A stretch of 22,607 nt of DNA from Podila epigama (GCA_015679605.1 JAAAVE010000147.1:7286-29892), one strand, 5' to 3'. Positions 1 to 10,140 are shown, counted from the first letter of the stretch. The notes: generated from the sequence alone by a model not told the origin. Numbers and translations: made by a program.

Positions 1-159
1 AAAAAAAAAAAAAAAAAGGGTCAACAAGAAAATGGACTTTTGGAGTGGTGTCACACTGTTGTTGTTGTTATTCCAGGTGTTCGTGGAGGGCGTGTTGTTG
101 CCAATGAATCTTATTGCTTTCGGTAATGATAATGCTAGAGTTCAAGTTTACAAACTTAC

Positions 160-1069
160 CTATAGTTCGATATTCAACCTTGCCGCTGTCAATCTGCTGG
201 AGTTTCGAGAGGCTAGATTTCATTTCAGAGCTTTGGCAAGAGTACGCTCGCTTGACAACTTCAGAGTTTTGGATATTGGATTGAATTATTGACAGAGGTG
301 AAGGAGGCTCTACTGACGGGGCATAGTTGTAGAAAGGCTGTCGCAGATGGTGATAATCATCTGGTGAGTCGGGCGAGGGCAAAGGGTGCGCGTCAAAGCC
401 CCATGCATGCTGTTGTTTCTGAAGGGCAGAAGTATGCGAGGGCGAATGTGAAATCTGAGGCGATTGGATGGGTTGGTTCGAGTAAGGATATGGGTCTTGG
501 CTTGGTGTCTGCAATGCCGCTTTGATTCTGTCGAAAAGCGTCGGCGGTCGATTCGCTCTTGGGTATTGATGATTATCACGATGAAAGCTTTGGCTCGAGG
601 TATACGACTCTGGCCTGGCTGGGTTAGGAAAAGGGTGGTGGTGTTGGGATGTACTCTCGTCAAAAGAATAGTTGTGTGATGGTGATTTTAGGTTGCTGTT
701 GCTTTTGTGGTAGAAGGGATCGATATGATGTCCATGGCCTCGCGTCTGTGCCTGTGTATGTGAAGTAAAGTGCTGCTGCTGCATGGCTTGGCCATGATTT
801 GATGTAGTCTTGGTCACTTTGGAGCGTCCGAGAGTTGAATGCAGGGGATCGCGTGGGTGGTATGGAGAATAGGTTGACTTGTAGTCGGAGGTGCTGTCGC
901 TGTTGTTTGGCCATGGACGCAAATTTGACACAGACAAGGGAGGGTGTGATGGAGGATCAAAGGCACTGTACGATGTCATCCCGCACGGTGCGTGGTTCAC
1001 GGACCTGCAAGTGGGGGTAACAGAAGCAGTAGAAGCATTGTGGTCAATGGTGGTTTGTGTAGTCTTCAT
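160..1069 (-). CDS. Hypothetical low-complexity protein, probably 3'-partial
   Basis: I do not recognise this protein. The ATG at 1069 is directly preceded by an in-frame TAA, so it is the first possible start of this frame. The reading frame stays open down to 68, but a strong donor (ATAG then GTAAGT, minus strand, intron from 159) suggests exon 1 ends at 160 after about 303 residues. The protein is rich in His, Ser, Pro, Gln and Tyr and looks disordered. Two stretches look more constrained: TLFDRIKAAL near residue 180, and a helical, coiled-coil-like segment around SSLSKLQQIDSGKVEYRTI at the end. No signal peptide or membrane segment is seen. The minus strand then runs through TTGTTGACC into 17 T at the window edge, like a branch site plus polypyrimidine tract, so the acceptor probably lies outside the window. 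The alternative is an unspliced protein of 333 residues ending at 68. The length and sustained openness support a real gene; function is unknown. Confidence 0.55.
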
Positions 1070-1612
1070 TTAGTCTGTGGAAAGTAGGGAAAAGATGAGT
1101 GCCAGGTAGGTAGTTGACTAGGAGTCAATAGAGTGGAGGTGGAGGTGGTCAACAGAGTGGAAGTAATGTTGTTCGACAAAGGTTTATGGATTGTCTGTGT
1201 GAGTTTGTGAAAGCGGGAGGTTGGTGTCTAATATACTTTTCATCGCTGCCGTCGTCAATATTTGGCATGGTAGCACATGGGTGTATCGCTAGAAGGAGGA
1301 GCCGCGGTGATCGGTCAGTCGTCGTCGTCGTCCAGTCCTACTAATGCGAAAGTGAGCAGGGGGGGTATGTTTGCTGAAGTGAGTGGATGTAAAGGTGTTT
1401 TGTTTGAAGGTAGATGGGTGCTTTAGCGCGGAGGAACGAAGACAATGTGTGTTTATGTGCAAGTGAACGTGTGAGTGGATGGATGTGGATGGATGTGTGA
1501 TTTATGTGAATCGATGCGTGCGTGAGTGAGTGAGCGTATGGTGAGGAAGTGAGAGTGCAGACAGCAAGCAAGTGGCGAAAGGACAGGAGAGAGACAGGAG
1601 AGAGACGGGAAA

Positions 1613-1737
1613 TTGAAAGTGTGTGTGTGAGTGTATGTGTATTGTGTGTGTGAGTGAGTGAACGAAAAGAAACGAAACGAAACGAAACGAAAGGACAATG
1701 GTAGATGGATGGATGAATGGATGGATGGATGGATGAA
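1613..1737. repeat. Compound microsatellite block (GTGT/GAGT, CGAAA, GGAT)
   Basis: Three simple repeats follow each other: a GT/GAGT-rich run at 1613-1660, a CGAAA pentanucleotide run at about 1663-1692 (one imperfect then several perfect units), and GGAT units at 1706-1734. On the minus strand, which is the sense strand of the neighbouring gene, these read as CT/TTTCG/ATCC pyrimidine-rich repeats, so they probably sit in that gene's promoter or leader. Confidence 0.85.
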
Positions 1738-1820
1738 GCAAAGTAAAGGGACAACAGGAGAGAAAGAGAAGAGAAAAGAAGTAAAGTGAGTGCTTCAGAA
1801 AGCATGCATCATTCACCCCT

Positions 1821-1852
1821 CACACACACACACACACATACACACATACACA
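1821..1852. repeat. (CA)n microsatellite
   Basis: CA dinucleotides run across this stretch with two TA interruptions. It is a simple repeat in the divergent intergenic region. Confidence 0.9.
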
Positions 1853-2641
1853 AAAATATCGATGCGATACGATGGATGGATGGATGACATACACCGCAAC
1901 ATGTATCTCTCTCCTTCCTTTTCTCTGTTTCTTTTTGCATACCGTCACATCCACTTTCATCCCATCCATGCCATCCAACATCCATTCTCGCAAAAAAAAA
2001 AAAAACAAAAAAACCAAACCGTCACACATGCATACCGCACGCTACCTACTGACTTTGCTTGCTTCCCAGGGACACGGACAACCAAAGAAAAAGATGATGC
2101 ACTGTCTATCAATGTCTTCTACCACGACAAAGCCCAGCGCGACAGTGAGATGCGTCTGGCTTATTCATCCCTGTAGGTAGATTGTTGCGACACAAAATCA
2201 TCCATGTTGCACACGATTCTCCACGTTCGAGGCACTGGCGAGTTTAATGTGCTGTGGCATTCATGCAACTGCTACTCCCCATACACAAACAATGGTCGTG
2301 CACTGCTGGTTGGTGTATGCAATAGAACTTTGTGTCATTTGCAGTGCTTGTTGCAGCACTTGTAGCAGCGACTATTTTGTAATAACACCATCGATTGAAT
2401 GACCGTAACTGTAATAAGGTCTTGCTGTTTAAGGTCAGCCACGAGTGAACAGAATGGATATCATATCCGATCACCGATCGTCTCCTTCACCCCTCCCCCC
2501 ACTTCTCGATCGCCTCCACCGAGGGCAAACTTACCCAACTCAACAATACTCATTGCTCGTATGAAGAAGGTTTTCAGGTTGACTGAGCTCAATGCGCCCT
2601 GAGCTCATGAATCCAAAACTACCCAATGTTGCAACGCAACG

Positions 2642-2658
2642 TGTGACACACTACAATG
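2642..2658 (+). repeat. Copy 1 of a 17-bp direct repeat
   Basis: The sequence TGTGACACACTACAATG occurs here and recurs at 3046-3062 with one mismatch (C for A at position 14). Both copies lie upstream of the gene at 3286. This may be a shared regulatory site or chance; I know of no named factor for it. Confidence 0.5.
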
Positions 2659-3045
2659 ACCCCATTCACCACTCTTTTTATTCCCTTGCAACCATATGTG
2701 GGCCTAGAACAAGACGTTTATCTGCATGATGTCTAGAAGAAGTTGCTAGCCCCTCGATCGCTTTTGGTACCAACAATCTGCCTACCTCATGCTCACACAT
2801 GTACATACACATACACTCACCCACACACCCACACACCAACAGGGTCTATCTAGTCAATATGATTCGATGACATTATCTAACCTATCCGCGACTGCCTCTA
2901 GACCAATTCTCATATTTCCGCTTGAGAATGAGAAGGAACTCATTTCCCTCGGAAGGAAGACGTGTCTCTTTCCCTTTCTGTCGTTGAACCCGCCAAAAAA
3001 AAACAAACCCCACACCCTTCCCTGCCTGCCCTACACATAGGGTCA

Positions 3046-3062
3046 TGTGACACACTACCATG
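3046..3062 (+). repeat. Copy 2 of the 17-bp direct repeat
   Basis: TGTGACACACTACCATG matches the copy at 2642-2658 in 16 of 17 positions. Here it follows CA, giving a CATGTG E-box-like core. It lies about 225 bp upstream of the ATG at 3286. Confidence 0.5.
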
Positions 3063-3285
3063 CACTTAAGGGTTGGGATTGGCACTGCTTTCAATGGATT
3101 GGGAAATGACACGGACATAAGCATCCATTCCTCCATCCCATTACCACCATTCTACCCACGTCTCCTTTTCCTCTACACTAGCAGATCGCCATTGGTACTT
3201 TATCCAAAAGCTACTTCATACCATACGAATCCCAAGGGGTACTAAGGAACAAGCAAATTTCAAAACCATAACCTCCCTCTCTGCG

Positions 3286-5607
3286 ATGGCCTCCAAGGAC
3301 CTTGGCGACAAGGGCTCCAAGGACAATTTGGATCTCTACGACGATGACCTCTTGGATTACGGTGATGATCTTGACGCTGACTTGCTCGACTCTGACCTGC
3401 CCACCGGCGATATCGCATACGAAGAGTTTGACCTCGATGCCGATGAGCTTGACCCAGATTTCGGCTTGAAACCAGCCCCTTCGACCCCCAATGGTGCGAC
3501 CACAAACACGGATTCAAATGTCGCGACTGCCCCTGCTAATGCAGCATCAACCCACACAGAACAAGAGAAAGAACAAGAGCCATCTCCCTCGATAACAAAG
3601 TCTGTCGACTCCTCAGCTTCTTCTACAACAACCTCAGAAGCAACGAAACCAGGCACCGACAAGAAGGACAACCAAACACATTCACACGACAATTCAGGCA
3701 ACTCCAACAAGAGTGATGAATCCCTTGAAAGCCCTCAACAGCAAACACCAACGACGCAGTCTACCTATGGTGGCCATTCGAACTCTAGAGGCGCAGGAGG
3801 TCGCGGAGGGTTTGGCGGGCCGATGCGAGGACGAGGTCAATCTTATGGTGGCATGGGGGGACGCGGCAGAGGCGGATACGATCGCTCAGCACCAATGATG
3901 GGGATGGGGATGGGGATGGGAGCTGGTATGGGTATGGGCATGGGCATGGGTATGAACCCAATGAACATGAACCCGATGATGGCGCAAGGCATGAACGTCG
4001 GCATGATGGGCATGAACGCAGGCCGCGGTATGGGTCACCCTCCAGGCAACCAGTTTCCCTAGTGAGTATTGTGGTTTTGGGGCTTTTTTCTTTTTTTTTC
4101 TTTCGCCATGTCTTTTGCTTTGTCTTTGTCTTGTTTTTTGCTTCGTCTTTTGTCTTGGCTCTGCTTTATTTTTTGCCTTGTCAAACTAAACGTGTTGCTC
4201 CATGTACCTCCTTTTTTTTCTTTGTTTTGCACAGTAACGATGGATTCAACAATGGTGGACGAGGTATGGGATATGGAAATATGCCCCACATGGGTCTCGT
4301 GAATCCTAACATGGGAGGCATGAACGTCAGGGCGCCCCCGCCACAAGGCAATATGCCTGGCAGGACGATACATATCAACCCAAACTTTCAAAAGAAGGCC
4401 GGCATGCCTCCTGTTATTCCTGGGATCGGCCCTGTTGGCGGTGGCTTCCCGCCAAACATGAATGCCAATACGGCAGGAGGCTCTTGGGATAGAGGCAACA
4501 TACCCCCAGCCAGGGTTGGTCGTTCGGGTCGTCCAGAGTCTGATGACAATGATTACAACAACCGGGACCGTTATCCCTCAGTAAGTATTTCTACCAGTGT
4601 GATGCACTATATGCTAATATTTGACCGTGCATAATAACCACCACTATTTTATCTTGTCTTGTGCTGAACACCGAATCATAAAACAAAACGCAGTCAAGTG
4701 ATGACCCAGGGCGTAGCAATGATCGATTGGCAAATGGCAGCAGAGACAGCAGCTCGGCGCCTCATCACACAGGTCTTCGTTCAGACCGCGATAGATCATC
4801 ATCTTGGGGATCAAGGGACGGCGCAAACGATCGATCACGGACCACTGATTCCTCATATCGTTCAGGGGACTCGATAAGAAGAAGCTCACGCAGTCGGTCG
4901 CCTCTAAGTAGGCCTTCTACCTCATCCTCCATCAATAGCCGCTTGGGCAACAAGCGTCCAGGTGATTTTTTGGAAGACGCGCATAGTTCCAAATCCCAAA
5001 AGTCAAACGGATCCAGTACGGCACACGTATCCAAAGACGCTTCAGACGGGACTACTTACACTCAAAGAGATCGCGACTCTAACCAGGCAACTGTCAAGAA
5101 GGACAATCCTACAAATCGCAGCTCTGTTCCAACAGGGTTTGTCCGTATGGATAATGTTCCCGAGGGCACCTCAGAGGCGACCATCCGTAATCTGGCGAAC
5201 GGTATCTCGGGCGTTGACGGGATTTTGGTAAGACCTTTCTTGCTTGAGCTGTCAATAATGAAAAGAATATTACAGAGACTGTGGCAAAGAGTGTGCTTTG
5301 GAAATTATTCAATGATTGGCGCCGGCTTACTTACCAGGGACCTCATAAATGTTATTTTTTCTTTTCTTTTTTAGACTGTGACCAACAGGGTCGACCGCAG
5401 TGTCACGCTTGGGTTTGGCTCGGTGGAGGAAGCAAAGTTTTTCCGTAGACAGATTAATAGGTTTGTTCAACTTGGCTGCCTCAACGTCTCTGCGCGACTA
5501 TTTGACGTAGTATGCTATTGTTTCTTAACAAATTTTCTATGTTTCTATCTTTCTCTAGGACGAATGTCGAAGGCTCACTGGTGACAGTGACCTTGGCAAC
5601 CTCTTGA
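3286..5607 (+). CDS. RRM protein with acidic N-terminus and RGG/Met-Gly region, RBM33-like
   Basis: Five exons join in frame: 3286-4061, 4235-4580, 4694-5227, 5375-5460, 5559-5607 (1791 nt, 596 residues). The donors are GTGAGT, GTAAGT, GTAAGA and GTTTGT, and every acceptor is AG after a T-rich or A/C-rich tract. Domains in order: an acidic DDLL-type segment (residues about 12-62); a Ser/Thr/Gln-rich spacer; an RGG/GGR patch; a Met-Gly repeat; an IHINPNF motif (304-310); a second Ser/Arg-rich spacer with an RSRSP patch; and a C-terminal RRM (about 523-595). The RRM has an RNP2-like FVRMDNVP strand, a helix, and an RNP1-like SVTLGFG, and it ends at the last residues. The role is probably nuclear RNA binding. 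From memory, acidic DDLL start, IHINPxF motif and terminal RRM resemble animal RBM33, an ALKBH5 partner and mRNA-export factor. That assignment is inference; RRM protein is the safe call. The last donor, GTTTGT, is the weakest join. Confidence 0.85.
3890..4040 (+). repeat. Met-Gly coding repeat inside the RRM gene
   Basis: Alternating ATG and GGN codons, then MNPMN-type units, give a methionine-glycine-rich tract at the end of exon 1. It stays in frame with the RGG-like patch just before it. Such tracts are usually disordered and may drive condensation; that role is inferred. Confidence 0.85.
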
Positions 5608-5986
5608 ATAACAAAGCGTGTCATCTTTTTTTTTTTTTTTTATTTTTGTTTCCCTTTTAAATATTATTACCTTTTTTTATATTCTTTCATTACCTTTTTT
5701 CTCTACTTTCTGTATCATACTCACTTGTATTTTTAATTCAAAAGCCTCATGCTGAAAACGATTAATGTGTCATTAATGAACAGACTGACAAAAAAAAAAA
5801 AAAAAAAAGCGAGAGAGAGCGAGAGAGGACTTTATTTTACGAGTTGCATAGCGAACGCGTAAAAACTGTACAAATATACGACGCGACGCGAGACGAAACC
5901 AACATAAAAAGGAGGGAGCAGCGCCATCAATAAATAACGATATTAATAACAAATCTTGGTCATAATAATGTTTATTCTGGAACTGA
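5608..5986. other. Convergent 3' spacer
   Basis: The stops of two convergent genes, at 5607 on plus and 5987 on minus, are 379 bp apart. The spacer holds a T16 tract (5626-5641), further T-rich sequence that suits plus-strand 3' processing, an A19 tract (5790-5808) followed by a GA-rich run, and the minus-strand AATAAA. No AATAAA is seen for the plus-strand gene and no gene is supported here. Confidence 0.7.
5971..5976 (-). promoter_or_regulatory. Poly(A) signal of the patatin gene
   Basis: AATAAA on the minus strand lies about 11 nt past the stop of the patatin-like gene. This is unusually close but a perfect hexamer. Confidence 0.5.
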
Positions 5987-8793
5987 CTAATGCATTGATT
6001 TCGACCGCTTGGGATCTTGCAAAGGAATAAGGTATGCCGCCTCGGATCCTTCGAGACCTTCTCCCGTATTCTGGTGATGAACCGCCCCCTGCTGATGATG
6101 TTGTGCATACGAGTCACCTTGCTCAAAGATATTTCCAGCGACGCCATTCTCAGCCAAGAGTGCGTCTCCACCGTCGTCACCGGTATGGCTCGATCTATTA
6201 TCATGTCCAGTAACATCATGTGTTGACGCCGTCATTCTCGACAAACGATACGGTCCTCCAGAAATATGAGCGATGCTTCCACGACGTGGCGCCATCGCAC
6301 TGGCGGAATGAGATGAAGATGACGACGGGGACAATTTTTTGGGTCCAGACTTTTGTCTTCTGTGGTGACCTCTACCGGAAAGTTGATGCTGCCGCTGCGC
6401 GCTTTCGATGCCCGCCTGAAGAGCAGAAGCGGAGGCCTCGGCGCGAAGCTGGAGCAAGATCCGGTCGAGTGCCAGTTCGATCATCAAACGGTACTTGAGC
6501 ATCGAAAGAAATGGCCACGTCGATTGCTCACCCTTCAGAATCCAGTATTGTATCGATTCGTGTGTAGGATTGGAGATGAGGGTCTTGAAATCTTGAAGTT
6601 GCACTTCTGGTACGATTGTGACATTGCCAGAGACCTTTTCTTCCACCAGCTGGACAAATATATGCGGCAAGATTCCCACTTGGTTCAGCTATTATTCATA
6701 ACGATGAATGAAGCGCCGAGGGTTAATGTCCATGTTGCTCTTGATAATTCTTTTCTTTCTCTCTCGTACATACGCATCCTTTTGTTCATTTTGCCTCCAG
6801 ATGAGCAATCAGGTAAAAAGCTTTCAAAAAAGTTTTTTTTTTTTTTTTTTTTTTTTTACGTACCTGTCCAAGTCGATGTTTAATCTCTGCCAAAATCACT
6901 CTTGCAATTCGTTCCGTCATGCTCGCAGAGTACCCAGATCGATCAGACTTGCCCGATTTTCGATCTTTAAGGCCTCGTGACATGAACGGGACGATATAAG
7001 GGTTGGCCTGAGATACGATGAAATGATTCACATTGAACAATTCTGAGAGTCGTGTCAAGGGTGTCTCTGGACCCGACGCACCATATGCAAATAATGATGG
7101 TGTAATTGGATTCGTATAATTGACGGCTTTATAAAATATATACAAGCAAAGAGAGAGAAAGAGAGAGAGAGAAACTCGGCGACATTAGAAACCTCATTTA
7201 GATTCTTTGACGAGAAATGAACAAAGAGTGGTTGAACTCAAGATGAATATACCTGATGGTGTCCAAGGGATAATGTTGCCTGATTTGTCTTTTGCCAAAA
7301 GGTCTGCTGTAGATGAGAAGCCTAGCATGGATGCTGATGTACAGGCCGCGCTACTAATGAGCTAGAATAGTCGTCATCCATATGCAATTGGAACTCCTTA
7401 GTCAAGGTCTTGTCTTCCTTATATCAAAGCATGTATGGCATCTTGCAAAAAAAAAATGAAAAGGAATAAGTACGTGCTAAAATAACTTACAACATTGGGC
7501 GAAGTGATGTAGTTTAAGAGTTGAGGTCCTTCTGATTTCCTTGACGATGGAACTGTAATGTTGAGGACTCGTTTCGTTCTCTTGAAAGCCTCCTATAGGG
7601 ACCATGATAACGTAGAATTACATATGATGTGAGTCGATGATAGATAATCCAAAGGCGAGTGTTATTGTACTTTAGCAAAACATAAAAACTCACATCAAAA
7701 GTTAAATTGCCCACGTTGGTCTGGATACAATCCTGAAGAACCTTGATGTCAATCAAGTAGCCTAGAGCGAGTTGTTTTATTCTATGTGAGAGACGATTCG
7801 TTTTCTTTTTGTGGTGTACATGCTTGAATTTGTACCAGATAGCATGCATTAATAAAAGCATTTTACCTTCAGTCATCAAGCGAGTGAACTTTCGGGCCAA
7901 ATTGCCTCGCACGCCTACTTTTTGAAAGGCTCGTAAATCAATACCGCCCTCCAAAAAGATTTGCTAAAAAGAATGTTTTGGATAAGAATCTTGTTGGCCA
8001 ACATAATGTACACTTTTTCCCTATCGACCCAAAGGCTAGCACCATAGCAAGTACTTACAGGAATCTCGTCGTCGGTCTTGACACAGACGATGGCCGCCAC
8101 CAAGGCACCAACAGAAGCGCCGCTAATGATGCGTGGTAAAAGTCCATGCTCAAACAAGGTCTTGACAACTCCCAAGTGGTACATGCCTATGGTTTTTGTG
8201 GTTGTTGTAGTTGTTGATTGGATAGCGAAAAGTCCAAGCAAGTACAGTTAGCTTTTTTTGGCCGTTGTCATCATAGTTCAAACGCATTTCACCTAAAAAA
8301 TCAGTCTGTTACCAAAGGATGCACCACCATGGAGCAATAGTGCTGAACTTCCAAAGCTCTGACGAGTCTCCATGAAGAAATCAATCTTGGCCTGTCTAGA
8401 CAAGGTTGTGTGACTCGATTCGGCAACATGCTCAAGCTGGGACACGACCTCATCCATGTAGGACTCGATTAGGTGTTTTGTGCCAAGGTAAGAGTGGCAA
8501 AAGAGTCTTGGGTCAGTGATACCACCTAGATTGCGCAGGAGACCTGATCGGAGAAGATACATCATGGCCTTGACATCTTTTGACTCGCGGACAACCTTAA
8601 GATGCTGTCTGCGTGAGAGGATGAGATTATAGTCATAGACGTTTGAGCGGTGGTTTGTTCGCCAGACATCACTGCCGGTGAGGATGTCGAGCTCTGTAGC
8701 TCTTGTTAACCACTCTTCAAAGTTTTGAGAGTGCGCGAGTTCGTTTGTCATCTTGTCCGCCAGATTACGGTCCAAGACCATTGAACAGAAGCC
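5987..8793 (-). CDS. Patatin-like triacylglycerol lipase (TGL/SDP1 type), 5' end unresolved
   Basis: Exons on the minus strand, 5' to 3': 8793-8313, 8186-8059, 7963-7867, 7761-7694, 7592-7491, 7361-7253, 7126-6864, 6688-5987. All join in frame, giving 645 residues if counted from the ATG at 8781. An in-frame TAG precedes that ATG, but it doubles as a splice acceptor, so the true start is probably further upstream (microexon 8906-8926). Order: DUF3336-like N-terminus (EEWLTRATELD, RNLGGITDPRLF), oxyanion glycine loop GGASFG, nucleophile motif GASVG (Ser181), FLEGGIDLRAF, LTFDEAF, LLAKDKSGNIIPW, RLSELFNVNHFIVSQANP, KVSGNVTIVPE, then a Ser/His-rich disordered tail of about 150 residues. Family members hydrolyse triacylglycerol or lysolipids at lipid droplets. 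Oddity: the DG(S/G) Asp expected just before RLSELF is absent, and Tyr339 stands there. The 7127 acceptor (TATAAAG) is weak, yet no DG motif is readable in any frame nearby. Confidence 0.88.
6833..6857 (-). repeat. A25 tract (sense) next to a 5' splice site
   Basis: Plus-strand T25 lies inside the last patatin intron (6689-6863), immediately after the GTACGT donor on the sense strand. It is the longest homopolymer in the window. Its length may vary or be misassembled. Confidence 0.85.
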
Positions 8794-8905
8794 CTATTAC
8801 ATGACACGCGACGACCACCACCCACAAATTAGTTCTTTCTATTGTCAGTTGTCATAGGCTTCCTGAAAAGATACATGCCATAGACCAATGCCTGCACTAC
8901 TTTAC

Positions 8906-8926
8906 CTTCCATGAGTAGATGATTAG
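8906..8926 (-). other. Candidate 21-nt microexon of the patatin gene
   Basis: On the minus strand a CTTTTCTTCAG acceptor precedes 21 nt encoding LIIYSWK, followed by a GTAAAG donor. Joining to the acceptor at 8794 in phase 0 gives LIIYSWK-GFCSMVLDRN. That is hydrophobic sequence just ahead of the DUF3336-like region, where this family usually has a membrane-associated segment. The exon before it, and hence the start codon, I could not place. Confidence 0.4.
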
Positions 8927-10039
8927 CTGAAGAAAAGAATAGGCAATTGTGGTTAAAATCTATTTCATTTTTTCAAGAGGAGTGTCTTTGTCAGTATGCA
9001 AGTCTTTACTAGAGTTTCAAGCAACGGCTCTAGTATTCCTTTTTTTTTTTTTTTGGTGCTGGGTTTGTCATTCATTCCACTTCTACCTCCAACATTGCAG
9101 CTCCTGTGAATGTCAATGTACTAATGAATACTAGAATGTATGGATGTGAATGGTGTGGATGATTGAATGCGAATATTGGGGTCAATGAATGAATAAAAAG
9201 GTGGATCAAATGTGTTGGAGCAAGTATTGGTTGGGATGGATGAAGTGAGCTTTTTTCTGGTTGAATTACGATAACTTGCCAAATAAGAAAATTTGGCACG
9301 CGCCTGAAGTAGTTCCTGCACGTGAAATTCTGTCTTTTGTACAAATGTGATGCGTTCGGGGCATGCAAAAAACATGTAGTTTTTTTTTTTTAATATTATT
9401 ACTATTTTCTTCAATTGCCACGCGAGCCAATAATCCATCTACTACGCCAAAGCTCATTGTTATTCATATGCTCGCATAACACCAGCCAGGCTGTGTAGAC
9501 ATCAAACAAGATGAAACTTGGATATAGCCTAGACTAGAGACACTTAAAAAAGATAATAGATTTTTTAGCCAAGGTGCCACAACAGGCGCCACAAGTTATG
9601 GCAATAACAGTCGTTCACCCTGTCTCTCTGACCAAATGATCCAGCCAATGGTGACAAGGCCGCTTGTTAAGCCGCGATCGTCTCTCTCACCCCGGCAATC
9701 GTTTCGTTTTGCCGCCCCTCCGTAGCACAAAAAAGCTGGACATTAAAAATAAGACAGAGAGATAAACCTGAAAAAGGAAATTGGGTCGATCGCCCCCCAC
9801 CTTAATAATTGTCAATTTGCTTTTCTCCACAAAAATAAAACCCTGCCATCACAATGATGTCGCTAATGACAAGATAACCGAGGTCAGGGAGTCCCTCTGA
9901 TAAACTCTTTCGAGAGTGTTCTGTCACGACGGATTACAATACCGATCTATGGACGCGAATGCTTGAGTTTTGTCACTGATTTGTAATGATGGAGAATACT
10001 TGACGTCCAAGACACTGTTTCTTTTTCTTTTTTTTTTTG

Positions 10040-10045
10040 TATAAA
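10040..10045 (+). promoter_or_regulatory. TATA box of the reductase gene
   Basis: TATAAA lies after a T-rich tract and 135 nt ahead of the ATG at 10180. That spacing fits a start site near 10070 and a leader of about 110 nt. Confidence 0.55.
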
Positions 10046-10046
10046 T

Positions 10047-10064
10047 TGTGAAAATATTTTCACA
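10047..10064. promoter_or_regulatory. 18-bp perfect palindrome next to the TATA box
   Basis: TGTGAAAATATTTTCACA is its own reverse complement and starts two bases after the TATA box. It could bind a dimeric regulator or form a small hairpin at the 5' end of the transcript. No named factor is claimed. Confidence 0.5.
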
Positions 10065-10140
10065 TTCACCATTCTTCAATTCACATTCGATACGATATTT
10101 CTTCACAGCAACTCTTGTCTTACGGACACACTTTAGCATT

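Larger units (their letters stand above)
1070..3285. other. Divergent intergenic region, no supported gene
   Basis: This stretch separates two divergently transcribed genes, so it should hold both promoters and 5' leaders. The part next to the minus-strand gene (about 1340-1790) is strongly purine-rich on the plus strand, so the minus-strand leader is pyrimidine-rich. It contains tandem GAGT/GTGT, CGAAA and GGAT runs. A TATA-like AT stretch lies near 1230-1245. The right half (about 3120-3280) is C/T-rich on the plus strand ahead of the gene at 3286. Open frames here encode only simple-sequence His/Thr/Ser/Leu peptides, and I reject them. An A14 tract lies at 1992-2005. Confidence 0.6.

Noticed and set aside
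1341-1816. Minus-strand open frames of 81-154 codons rich in His, Thr, Ser and Leu
   Set aside because: They are translations of CT/TCCA/TTTCG microsatellites in several frames at once, with no conserved segment; better explained as leader sequence.
1790-2180. Plus-strand open frames of 102-128 codons across the CA repeat
   Set aside because: They cross CA and A14 repeats, overlap each other in two frames, and contain nothing family-like.
3357-3710. Minus-strand 117-codon frame opposite the RRM gene
   Set aside because: It is the antisense shadow of the acidic and Ser/Thr-rich exon 1.
5790-5828. A19 followed by a GA-rich run as a retroelement tail
   Set aside because: No upstream element body, ORF or target-site duplication is visible; it is a simple repeat in a 3' spacer.
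9904-9917. Small hairpin ACTCT-TTCG-AGAGT
   Set aside because: A 5-bp stem in an AT-rich promoter is expected by chance and has no supporting context.
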